A DNA stretch of 34,499 nt, taken from assembly GCA_021464525.1 (NCBI GenBank), contig JADRCO010000404.1, forward strand, positions 1 through 34,499, given 5' to 3'. The notes under the pieces were generated by a model. It worked only from the letters and a program-made list of their open reading frames with translations, searched no databases and was not told the origin of the DNA. This DNA is from Rhizophagus sp. LPA8_4_AMF. Taxonomy: Eukaryota > Glomeromycota > Glomeromycetes > Glomerales > Glomeraceae. The position numbers were made by a program, and so were the translations under genes. Positions within the stretch are counted from its first letter, which is position 1, and each line of letters opens with the position of its first letter. Shown one piece after another: positions 1 through 11,000 of the stretch.

Positions 1-716
1 TTAAATACCTAATAAAAGTAAAATACTGTCAAAAATATTAAAAATATTTTATTAATCTAAACAGGTCAAAATTTTATGGTCGGAATGCCGTGTTCTTCCA
101 TAGTAAAGTCAAAGACGTTGGACTTTGACGATGTGAAATTTCGTGGGTGGCTTAGTGAGGATACGTACTATCCATTAACATATTTAGCATCTTAATTGAA
201 TATCATATGGGAATACGTCAGCCTAATAAAAACTGCGTACTAGCCGTTTTTGGTAATAATTTGCGTAAAGCGGCATTATTAAATTTCTCCCGTTAAGTGC
301 TGATTTCTTTCTTAAGTATTTAAATAAACTTTTTTTAAATACTTTTATTGATAAAATTATTAGCTTTTTTAAAACAACAAATTTAAATTTTTATATAATA
401 AATATAAATTATATGATATAGATGAATTTTACTTCTGGTGAGTATTAAGATTAATCATTTAAAAATAAGTAAAAAAAATGAAAAAACTATATAGATTTTT
501 AAATTATATAATAGCAATAAAAATTATTAAAAAAAGGAAAAATTTATTTCTCACTCTGGGATGAGATCAGTATTACTTACCTCTACTACTGATTGGCTAA
601 TTAGACTTTACAATTATATTATATCAGTCAATCAGTTAATTGTTTACACGCTAAGATGTTTTTTCTTTTTTTTAGATTTTTTAGTTTCATTTTATATCTA
701 AGCCTTTTATTTGCAG
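1..716. other. AT-rich gene-free region at the left edge
   Basis: No coding region is supported. Bases 60-300 are the least AT-rich part and could be a promoter or the edge of a gene outside the window. A short inverted repeat, GTCAAAG at 108-114 and CTTTGAC at 123-129, sits there. From about 300 the sequence is mostly A/T runs leading into the tandem array. Nothing else recognisable was seen. Confidence 0.6.
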
Positions 717-1701
717 GATGCCAACTTAGACATGAAATTAGACTTTAAGGTAAGAAATAGGGAGGAAGAGACACTATTTTTTTATTTTAATTTAAGAAAT
801 ATTTATCGTTGCTTTTTAATGTTTTTTTAATTGTTTTTCTCATAAGATGCCACTTTAAACACAAAACTGAACTTTATAGTAAGAAATAGAGAGAAAAACA
901 TATTATTTTTTTTATTTTAATTAAGAAACATTTAAATATTTTTTTAATTGTTTCTTTTATAGAATGCTAACTGAACATGAAATCACTCACAAAACTGGAT
1001 TTTAAGATAATAAATGGAGGAGAGACATATTAATTTTTTTTATTTTAATTTAAGAAATATTTTAACATCTTTAAAATATTTCTTTTAAGTGTTTTTTGTA
1101 GAGTAGCAGCTTGAGCATGAAACTGGGTTTTGAGGTAATAAATGGGAAAGGTGTATATTATTTTTTTATTTTAATTTAAGAAATATTTTAACATTCCTTT
1201 TAATTGTTTTCTTTGTAAAGTACTGGCTTGGATGGGATCTGTCCAAAATCCTGAAACTCAAAACCTCAAAGGTACGTTATTCTGATACTCTAAATCCTGA
1301 AATGTCAAAATTCTGACTTGTCTGAATCCTGAATTGTCAAAATCCTGAATTTTATAATCCTGACACCTCTATAATACTGATTTTCTTTATTTTATTAATG
1401 AATTTCAAAGATATTCATTTTGGTATTTTAAATTTTGGGATTATGAAGTGTCAGGTTTATAAAATATCAGGATTATGTCAATTCAGGATTTTAACGTTTC
1501 AGGATTTAGAGTGTTGGAATAATGTACCTCCAGGATTTTGAGTTTTGGGATTTTGTACTAAACCTGGCTTGGATATAAAACCACTCATAAAATCAGACTT
1601 TAAGGTAATAAATTAGGAAGAGGTATTTTTTTTTTTTTTTATTCTAATTTAAGAAATATTTTAACATTTTTAACCCATTTCTTTTAATTATTTTTTTTGT
1701 A
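717..1701 (+). repeat. Degenerate tandem array, five copies of a ~129-bp unit
   Basis: The motif TTTTAATTTAAGAAAT recurs near 785, 915, 1043, 1170 and 1641. The spacing is about 127-130 bp once a 341-bp insertion in the fifth copy is removed. Each unit starts with 35-50 nt of mixed sequence (GATGCCAACTTAGACATGAAA in copy 1, with related versions in the others). A donor-like GTAAGAAATAG or GTAATAAATGG follows, then an A/T-rich stretch ending in a pyrimidine-rich run plus AG (for example TTTGCAG at 710-716). A partial sixth unit may start at 1702. Open reading through the array is not maintained, so I treat it as a repeat and not a gene. Confidence 0.8.
1234..1563. mobile_element. Palindromic (foldback) MITE-like insertion with 11-bp flanking direct repeat
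   Basis: About 330 bp whose two halves are inverted copies. The left end reads GGGATCTGTCCAAAATCCTG, and the complement of the right end contains TACAAAATCCCAAAACTC. The arms are made of repeated ATCCTGAAA-type words. The direct repeat CTGGCTTGGAT flanks it at 1223-1233 and 1564-1574, consistent with a target-site duplication of 9-11 bp. Removing the insert plus one flank restores the fifth unit of the tandem array to normal length. No coding capacity, so it would be non-autonomous. A related terminus is at 4299-4354. Confidence 0.75.
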
Positions 1702-2022
1702 AGATGATGATGAAGCTGAACTTATATTTTTTATCATTATTGTTGTGGTTTCTCTTTTTTTACATCATTATTATTGCTAGTTATATCAAAAATAAATAAT
1801 TTTAAAGTTAATTTTAAATAACTATTTTATTCTTCTATTTAATAAATTTTTAATGGAATAAAATCATAAATGTTTTTGTAAAAAAAATGAATGGTTATGT
1901 AATTTTTTTTAACCGTTAAAATTCCAATTAAAGAAAATTTTTTTCATATGATAGGGATGAGTAATAATATTCCTCACCCGGATGAGGAATAAATTCACCC
2001 TTAAAAAAATATTAAAATATTG
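1702..2022. other. AT-rich spacer
   Basis: A decayed partial array unit (GATGATGATGAAGCTGAACT from about 1704), then A/T runs up to the target duplication of the foldback element. No gene or strong motif seen. Confidence 0.6.
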
Positions 2023-2031
2023 TATTAAAAA
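2023..2031. repeat. Left copy of 9-bp target-site duplication
   Basis: TATTAAAAA directly left of the element terminus, identical to 4059-4067. Confidence 0.75.
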
Positions 2032-4058
2032 GGGTTTTGTTTTATCGCACCCACAATATGTCGCAGGGATCATGCCACTGAATTTTATTGGTGGAAAATT
2101 TGCGCCATGATCTGCAGCGCAAAATGTGATGCGTGATTTTTAAATTTTTATTTTCCTAGATCTGGCTTCCCTAAAGAAATGTTTTCTTTTATTTTTGGGA
2201 ACACAAGTGGAATATTGGGAATTTTGAGGCTTTGTACTCGTAAGTAATTATTTGTTTTTTGTTTGTTTTTGTTACTTTTGTGATCTGGAAATACTATCAG
2301 CGTTCCTTTTCCTTTCTTTTTTTTAGGACAAGTTTCATGAAAAGATTTCAGCTTGGGACTTTGAAGTCATGATTCGGTAAGTCTTTTTGTAATTTTTTTT
2401 TGTTTTTTATGATGTAAGAACGCTACTAAGTACTAACATTCCTTTTTCTTCCTTTATTTTAGAACAGGCTTGTATATTTCAGACTTTAGTATTTTGCAAT
2501 ATAGATTCAGGTGGATAAATACTTCTTTAGTGAATTAAACTTCAAGAAACGTTTAATTAACGTATCTTTCTGTTATTTTTGTAGGGCTTAGCATCCTGAA
2601 ATGGTATTTCATTATGGTAAGTAATTACTTTAGGAAAAGTTTTGCCATCCAACTTTAAAAATATGCTAACGGTCCTCTTTTTAATTTATGTAGATTTTGG
2701 CTTCTATGGAAGGGAATTTCAAGAAGTAAATACTTTCTTTAAAATGGATTTGAAATAACCTTCAAGAAACGCATAACTAACGTTTCTTTTTTTTGATTTT
2801 TCTTTTCTGATGAAGTTAAGTATATACATCATATGAATTATGATATTACTAATAGTTGTTTGTTGGAATTGAACCAACTGGAACAATGTTCTAAACTATT
2901 AACAACAAGTAAAAATATTGAATAGTGTAGGAATTTAGATAGTATTATGTAATATAATGTAATATATTGTATAGTTCTTTATATGTACTAAATAAATAAT
3001 AACCTTATAATAAAATAAAGGCTTAAATAATTATCTGGTTGCTACCCGATTTTTTCACTAAATATAGTTTACTGATGTTGTCCTACAAGTTTATGCACCC
3101 AATCGGAAATATATAACAGAATCAAAAAAGAATCAGAAAATAATCAGGATTCTGATCTTTTACTAATATGTCATCATTTGCAAAACCTACATATAAATCA
3201 AAAAAAAGAAACGTTAATTATACGTTTCTTGAAGTTTATTTCAAATCCATTTCAAAGAAAGTACTTACTTCTCAAAATTCCCTTCTATAGAAGCCGAAAT
3301 CTACATAAATTAAAAAGAGGACCGTTAGCATGTTTCTAAAGTTGGATGGCGAAACTTTTCCCAAGGTAATTACTTACCATAATGAAATACCATTCCAGGA
3401 TGCCAAACCCTACAAAAATAACAGAAAGATACATTAGTTAAATGTTTCTTGAAGTTTAATTCACTAAAGAAGCACTTACCCGTCCAAATATCTATTTCAT
3501 AAAGCCGAACCTACAAAAATAATAGAAAGAAACATTAGTTATGTGTTTCTTGAAGTATATTTCACTAAAGAGACACTTACCCGCCTGAATCTACATTGCA
3601 AAATACCAAAGTCCAAAATATACAAGCCTGTCCTAAAATAAAGGAAGGAAAAGGAACGTTAGTACTTAGTAGCATTCTTACATCGCAAAAAACAAAAAAA
3701 ATCGCAAGACTTACCGAATCATGACTTCAAAGTCCAAAGCTAAAATCTTTTCATGAAACCTGTCCTAAAAAAGAGAAAGGAAAAGGAACGCTGGTAGCAT
3801 TCCCAGATCACAAAAGTAATAAAAAGAAATAAAAAACAATTACTTACAAGTACGAAGCCTTAAAATCCCCATTATTCCACTCGTGTTCCCAAAAATAAAC
3901 AAAGAAAACATTTCTTCAGGAAAGCCAGATCTAGGAAAAAAATTTAAAATCGCGCATCACATTTTGTGCCACAGATCATGGTGCAAATTTTCCACCAATA
4001 AAATTTGGTGGTGTGACCCCAGCGACATATCGCAGGTGCGATAAAAAAAACAAAACCC
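2032..4058. mobile_element. 2.0-kb non-autonomous foldback element, MULE-like
   Basis: Two long inverted arms (about 2032-2800 and 3199-4058) flank a unique AT-rich spacer. The termini GGGTTTTGTTTTATCGCACC and the complement of GGTGCGATAAAAAAAACAAA match. The 9-bp sequence TATTAAAAA occurs directly outside each end (2023-2031 and 4059-4067), a perfect target-site duplication. A 9-bp duplication, a G-rich terminus and inverted repeats of hundreds of bp fit Mutator-like elements as known from plants and fungi. No transposase is encoded, so it would be mobilised in trans if at all. The arms differ by scattered substitutions and by an extra internal duplication in the right arm, so the insertion is not very recent. 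The superfamily assignment is inference. Confidence 0.8.
2240..2693 (+). repeat. Series of intron-like modules in the left arm of the foldback element
   Basis: Four segments look like introns: 2240-2326, 2377-2462, 2511-2584 and 2617-2693. Each has a GTAAGT-type donor (decayed to GTGGAT at 2511, intact in the right arm) and a pyrimidine-rich tract ending in TAG. Several have a branch-point-like CTAAC, with a perfect TACTAAC at 2431-2437. They separate exon-like blocks of 50, 48, 32 and ~32 nt. Sizes of 74-87 nt match the genuine introns of this window. The right arm has the same series on the minus strand. No long reading frame spans the blocks. Confidence 0.6.
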
Positions 4059-4067
4059 TATTAAAAA
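4059..4067. repeat. Right copy of 9-bp target-site duplication
   Basis: TATTAAAAA directly right of the element terminus, identical to 2023-2031. Confidence 0.75.
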
Positions 4068-5006
4068 ATGATTAAACATAAAAATACTTATATTTCTTTT
4101 ATAAAAAATTTTATTTATCAATTTTGAAAATTAAATATATTTTATTAGTAATATTGTTAGGTTTAAATATAATAAATTTAATTATAAATGGTTGTAGCAT
4201 TATGGTGGACTATATTAATAAATATATAATTATATATAATTTTTATATAGTAATTTTTTATAATTTATAGAATGATATAATAAATTATATAAAATACTGT
4301 CTGCCCGGTTCAGGATTTTCGGGATTATGAGTTTCAGGATTTCGTAGCAGACCCGAGTAATAGAAATATAAATACATATAACTTACACCCTGTAATAATT
4401 ATTAATTAATTAAATATAAATATTACTACAAAGATATACATAAAATTAAATGTATAACTTAATATGTAAAAATTTATCTGGGGATGGGAAGTAAATGTTT
4501 ATAATAAATAATATTAGCTAATTATTTTACTCAATCCTTTGAAAATGATCATTTATTTAGTACTATATTGCAAATATTGCAAAATAAAAAAAAAATTGAA
4601 AAACTTGGGAAAGTGAATGTTACAGAATTAAAGACTGCAATGTAAATTATAATTTAATAATGTAAAAATAATGTGACATAAAAAATATAAATACATATAC
4701 TGCACCTTGAATGCCGTTAGAAATTTATAATTTTTGAAAAACGTATTGTTTTTGTCAAAAAGAATGTAAAGATTGTATATATCAAACATAGTTTATAAAA
4801 TAATTTAAGTAAAATTTAATTTACTAATTTAATTATTAAAGTATATTTAAATTTTTTTTTTTTAATTCTGTTAGTGTGAAAGAGTAAAAAGACCCGTGAA
4901 TATTTTTACTTATTTATTTATTTATACATAAAAGTAAATTACAAAATCCTAAAATCCTTTACAATTTTGTTAAATATAGATAGTCTAATAAATAAATTAA
5001 ATAAGA
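4068..5006. other. AT-rich intergenic region downstream of Virilizer
   Basis: No coding sequence is supported. It contains the solo repeat terminus at 4299-4354 and a TTTATTTATTTATTTATA run at 4911-4925. The last few hundred bases before 5007 would hold the Virilizer 3' untranslated region, because that gene ends on the minus strand at 5007. Confidence 0.5.
4299..4354. repeat. Solo terminus of the GGGTCTG / ATCCTGAAA palindromic repeat family
   Basis: Read on the minus strand it starts GGGTCTGCTACGAAATCCTG followed by AAACTC, close to the left end of the insertion at 1234 (GGGATCTGTCCAAAATCCTG then AAACTC). The short segment also ends in GCAGAC, so its two tips are complementary. It is probably a deleted copy or remnant of the same family. 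Confidence 0.6.
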
Positions 5007-8000
5007 TCATCGTCTACCAAATTGTCGTTCCGGTCTTCGTGTAGGTTGAGAGGGCATAGAACGTGGTGCCCACTCTTGCGGAACAGTTCTTCCTCTGGTT
5101 TCATTTCCACTTTTAATCCGAGGACCCATTCCAGGAGCCGATTGTTGTACTGGAGGACGATCATACGGAGTTATAGGTGAAGGCATTCCGTAATATTGGT
5201 TATCATAATAACCAGTACGTATTGTTTGATTATCATATCGAGTATAATCACGTTGACCTTCAATTCGTCTTTCAAAATCCATATACTTATTCATAGGTGG
5301 CATTAATAGCAACGATGGTGGCCCTCCTGTCCAAGCACCACTACCCATTTCCCATGCAGCACCAACAATACTAGCATTTGTATTATTACCCCTACCCACA
5401 CCACCACCACCTCGTCCACTACTACTAGCACCACGTGAAGCACCTCGTGCTGACGCTGAACTGGTGCTAGGTCTCCTGCCTCGTCCTCTATTATTATTTG
5501 TATTTAATTGAGAGGTAGAAATAGTAGTGGCTATTCCGCCTCGTTTATTCTGAAGTTGAGGGCGGTTACTAACATTTGTTTTCTTTTGTTGAATATTTGC
5601 TGTAACTGAAACGGTTGGAGCCGTGGCCGAAGTAGTAGTAGTCAACATGTCAGGATGTTGTTGATGAACTGGAATCTTTCCAGAAATAAAATCATCAACA
5701 TGAACCGAAGGAGGACGACTAGTGTTGGCTTTCCTGTTATTATGGATGCTTCGAAACTCATTTTTTTGATAAGTCTTTCCGCCACCTAGGTTTCTTCGAG
5801 CATTGCTTTCATAAGCAATACCACCAAGCTTGCTTAAACTATGATGTACTTTTAGCTTTCTGCCTTTAGCTGCACTATTGCTAGACATTTTCATTCTTTT
5901 ATGAAATTGGAAATTCGGCAACATCTCTTTAGCAAAAACTTCGAAGTCTATTTCGGGTTCAAGAGCGTTAAATAATCCCCCCTCACCAACTTTTCCTTCA
6001 AAATCATCCACAACATCATAAAATGGGAAATCGGGATAATCATCTAAATAATTATTATACATTCAATTTTAAAAAACGAGTAAATAATAAGTGATAAATT
6101 TCAAACTAAATACTTACCGATAACTACTCCTATGCTTACTGATCCAACTTCTTGCCTTGTTGAAATATTATGGTTATAAATCTCGTTAACAACTTCAGAA
6201 AGTCTAATATTAAACATTTTGAAAATTTCATCGATATTCAGTACAATTGCATTTTGATTAAGTTCTTGGATATAGCCGTGTATATGATCTTTCAATCTTT
6301 TAATAACGTCAGTCACTGATTGATATAAATGAGGATCATGCATTTCTTCGTCCGTATTATGAGATTCATATGAAAGTTCAATAATATGTTGCTCAATATT
6401 TTCGTATGACTTGAGAATAGTTTCAGCATCTTTAGATGAATTGATTAATATAGGCAAAGATCCTAGATTCTCTTTTAGAAAAGGGATTTCATGACGTAAT
6501 GATTCAGGAAGAACATATCCGATTATAATAAGAATAAAAACAACGGAATGATATGCAATATTTAGATCGTGCATTCGCAGATCTTGCGATCTCAATAAGT
6601 CAGGAACCCAAGTTATCATATTGCTAATTAATTGAAGGTGATCCTTTTTTTTAAGGATTAATAAAGCACCTAATTCCGTTCCTGCAATTTTCTGCAGGAT
6701 TAAAAGTGAATGAGTTTGGAGTCGACCATTTTTCCCTTGTTTTACCCACTCTAATAAATTGTCTATAATGATTGAAAGATCTTCTAATCTTGGCATGTTT
6801 TTTCCGGAAGCAGTTATTGCAGGATTACACAATAAGAAAAAAAATTCCATAATAATATCACAAATAAAATTCACATGGTTGATAGATGGAACTATATCTA
6901 ACAAAATTTTTACAAGATCGTGTGAATTCTCGAATGATTCCTGATCATCTAACATCATAGCATCATCAGTTAAGTTATTGACAGAATCGAGAAGTAATGA
7001 TCTTCCAGATGAGTATCCGCATATGGAGGTTAAAAGACTCATCCATCGTCCAAATATTTGAATTTCTGAAGAGGTATGCGAATCTTCAATAACTGTCTCA
7101 TATTCTTCTCTTTTAAAATCACCAATAGCATCATCAATGCGCTTTTCAGGCTTTTCAATGAGTAAATTTAATTGTTCAAAGGCGTCACGTACACCATTAA
7201 CAATAACAGCTACAATTCCCCTGCCTATGCCACGATCCAAGAAATCTAAATCAACTAATTGACATATGACAGTACGGAGCATAATATGTAATATTTTTGA
7301 ACTTGAAGGAGCCATACTTTTGGTGAGATAAATTAAATCATCTCGTAAAGGAAGTAATTGTTTAATCCAATGTTGTCGCAATATACGTGCTTCTCGCTGA
7401 ATTTGCGGCCAACTAGTAGAAAACCCGTTGCTTTCTAATTTTTGTTCTATAGAAGTATTAACTATACTTTCAGAGACATGTAAATGTCTTATACAATGTT
7501 GAGAAAGCAACGGTGTCGGTAATATCTCACTCAAAATATGCAACCCGCTGAGAAAGTTGTTAGGTCCTTCGAATATAAAATCACATAATTGTTTGACTGC
7601 ATAACGACCAGTAAAATCTGAAAAGAAACGAGCTCTACATTGTGGCTCTTGCATTTCATCATCACGTTGTAAGGGTTTTTCTTCAATAACAATCTCGGTA
7701 AGTAAACCAAACAAACTCAAAATAAGACCACGAATACGTGCAATCTGTGCAGATTGACCATTTTTCAGTGTTTGGCTATTGCCAAGTAAAGAAGTAGCTC
7801 CAAGTTGATCGCTTAAACGTCCGTCTAAATGATCTAGAGCAGATACAAGCATAAGCCAAGGCTCAACACACATCCGAACCATTGATTTTTTTTGAGATGG
7901 TAAAAGATCATCTGGCGATTCATTTTCACCATATATATCCCTAAAGTGTCTTTTAGCTACACTTTCGTCAGGGTCTCCATAAACAAATCGAAGAAGTCTT

Positions 8001-11000
8001 CGTACTAATGTCAAATTATTCCAAGTTAGATCAAGTAATTCTCTTTGGAGTTCAAAAACTTCAGAAGAGAAAGTTGATGTACTATGGATTGAATGTTCAT
8101 TTCTGTTTTCACTGGATTTTGACATTTCTTGAACTTTAGGCTCATCGTAATTTTCAGAGTTTAAATAATCTTGGGCAACTGCCGCAAAAGTAGATTCAGA
8201 TGTAGATTGATGTTCTGTATACTCGACAAAATCACCTAAATCGGATAAAATTTCGGCAACGTGATTTAAAAGCCTTAATAAGAAGACTAAAAAACTGTCC
8301 CCATTATCAAGTCCGCTAAAATCATCCATACGAGCTTTCAAAATATGTAGGATACCACTTTCAGTATATGTATATGACAATAAAAGTCTAAGTGAAACAA
8401 GAATCTGATTAACAGAATTGTGATCTCTTAAACATTCAGGATAATACTTTTGATGTTTAATAACATCGATAACTCCTTGAATATTTCCTGTTTCGTGAAA
8501 GGCGGCAATTGGATCCCATAATGCACGTAAGCTATTTTCGGAAGAAATAAATGGGTTCACAAGCTCATGGATTTGCGGTGTTAATAAAAACGGAAATGAA
8601 CGAGAGAATTTTATAACAACTTCCAAAAGTTCCAAAGGAATACGTCCAAGTGCATTAAAATCAGTACATGAACCGGAAGCCGATAAATGTTCTTGCATTG
8701 GATTAATATTCACGAGAGATAAAACAGTCGGTAAACCATCGAGGTTAATTAATGTAGATGCCACGGCCTATCAATGTCAATTTTCTTTTTAGAACTATTC
8801 ATCACTATATATTTTTTAGTGACATCATAATAATTAAAAGAAATAAAGTAATATGAACCTGCTTTCCAACGTTAAATGTAGTTAATTCGAATAAATCACT
8901 TAATAAATCCAATATTTTAGCATAATCTGAATAAGAATGGTTTTCTACTCCTCTTCTTCCATATTCCAGCAATCTCTCAATGATGGAAACAGCATGTAGC
9001 TGATAAGTTAATAATATAATTAATTGATCAGAAGGAATAATACAATTGTCAAAACAATCTGTCCTTGCACCAACAGCACCACAGCTTTGCATTCTTAAAA
9101 TCTGTCGCGCCTTTTTCAAAATAAAATCATCATCCTTTTTACTGGCGTGATCATCTTCGTTATAATCGCAGATATAATCATAGTCTTCATCGTAATTTCC
9201 ACCACTTATGGATTGACCAAAACCAAGCCATATATCTCCAACACCTGGTGTTCGCCTTAATTCGTTTATATTTGACCAGCTGCCATTTATTACCGGAAAA
9301 GAATTTGAAAAAGCTTCAAGCGATTCCTCTTCCATTGAAATGCCAACATCATTATGACGACATAAAATGGTTGACAAAACAACTAATAAACTATCACCAA
9401 ATGGTTCTATGGGTTGTTGTAATTGTTTGGCTAAATAAATCATACCAACCGGAGATCCTAACAAAATAACGCATAATCGGCCAATAAAATTAATAAGTTC
9501 ATGGAATCTTGAACATGAACGCACCCGATGTGATGATATAATCGTAGTAATGGCTGAAAAAAAACGACAGGAAGTGAGATATTTAAAAGAAAAAATGGAT
9601 GGATAAACTTGACCGGCTTCTTCTCCCGAATGTAAAGCCATATGATATAAAGCCGCTTTAGAAATAATATGCAAACAATTGCTAATTCGATCGATAATCA
9701 GTTCAAGATCATCTAATTCCTGTACATCATTATCTGAAATCGAAAGATTGCTATACATTTGATTATCATAATTATTCATTAATTCCTTTTTTTTTGTTTT
9801 CGTTTCGTTATCCGCCAACTGTTGGATAATTGTACAAGCTTCGTATATTGATACTTTACGTACGATAGCTTGAAGTAAGTGTAAAATTCGTAAGGGTAGA
9901 CTTTTGATTTGCAACATTGGTAAAATAAAAGTCTTGTACAAAGTATCTTCATTATCATTATCGTTGTTACTACATTCCAAAAATTTTTCAACAACTCCCG
10001 GTTCTCCTAGACACTCCAATAAACCGCGGAGTATAATTGTTTGTAAAGTTGAAGACACAAACTGTTCTTTTAGAAGAGGAACCACGAGCTCGAGGCAGGG
10101 TTGGATCTTAATGAAATGAATTGATATTTAAATTAATAAAATTTCAAATTTCCATTCATTTGAAATAAATTCATGCTTATTTACCATTGAAGAATCAATA
10201 ATATCTTCTCCACATGCACATAGTTTGCAGAACAACGATAGGCCATTTTCAAATAATTTCACGGTAGACTATCAGATTGCGTCACATGAAATTAGAACTG
10301 ATAAATTATCGCCAGCACCAACTTTATATGCATGGACATTAATAATAGAATTTTCTAGTGAAAAACAAAACAATCAGTGATTTTCACCTTTCCCGTTGTC
10401 ATATCAAGAGCGAACAATACGCCTTTATATACTGTATTCAATTCGTCTGTAGTATGGTAAATTATTAGATAATGTAAATTTATAACCATTACAATAACAA
10501 ATCCAATTTCTTACCGTCATATCGAATCCCATTGTGCCTTGCCCAGAGAAGTCCTTCCACAATTACATTATTTATTTGATGAAGTAGCCCTTCAAACGAA
10601 GTTGAAGTACTTTCTGTGTACGAATTATGATTTATTTTTTTTTTATTATCAGAATTCATCATGGATAAGAATGAATGACTTTGCTTGATATAATTGTTAA
10701 ACTCATCCCAAGCTTTATTGAACATTCTTTTCGAAAAAGATTGCGAAACCTGTGATAAAAGTGTTTCATCTGGTGATGTGTGATACTACCGTATAAGAAA
10801 AAATTTTAAATATCTAGTTACTTATTGTTTATTAATCATACTTAATCGAATCTCCGCATTATTATTTACCACAAGTATATCTCTGCTTAATTTTTCATCC
10901 AAATTCCAAACGGAAAGATCGACAGCTTTTGCTGGGGACAATATACTGAAAGTTCCAGCTCGATCTTTATTTAATAGCGTTCCTATCCTATCAGCATCTG

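Noticed and set aside
540..660. Possible tRNA or small RNA gene near the CTGATTGGC / GTCAATCAG words
   Set aside because: No A and B box pair or cloverleaf could be drawn. The words form only a weak, imperfect inverted repeat.
717..1701. CRISPR-like array
   Set aside because: Units are ~129 bp, degenerate throughout, with no short exact repeat and spacer pattern, and the sequence is eukaryotic.
2032..4058. TTAA-specific insertion (piggyBac or Kolobok type)
   Set aside because: TTAA lies within the flanks, but using it as the duplication makes the two termini mismatch. The 9-bp TATTAAAAA duplication gives matching ends.
8762..8764. A separate gene starting at 8764 on the minus strand
   Set aside because: The codon is GTG, and an intron with acceptor CATTGATAG joins this exon in frame to the exon ending at 8859, so it is internal to Virilizer.
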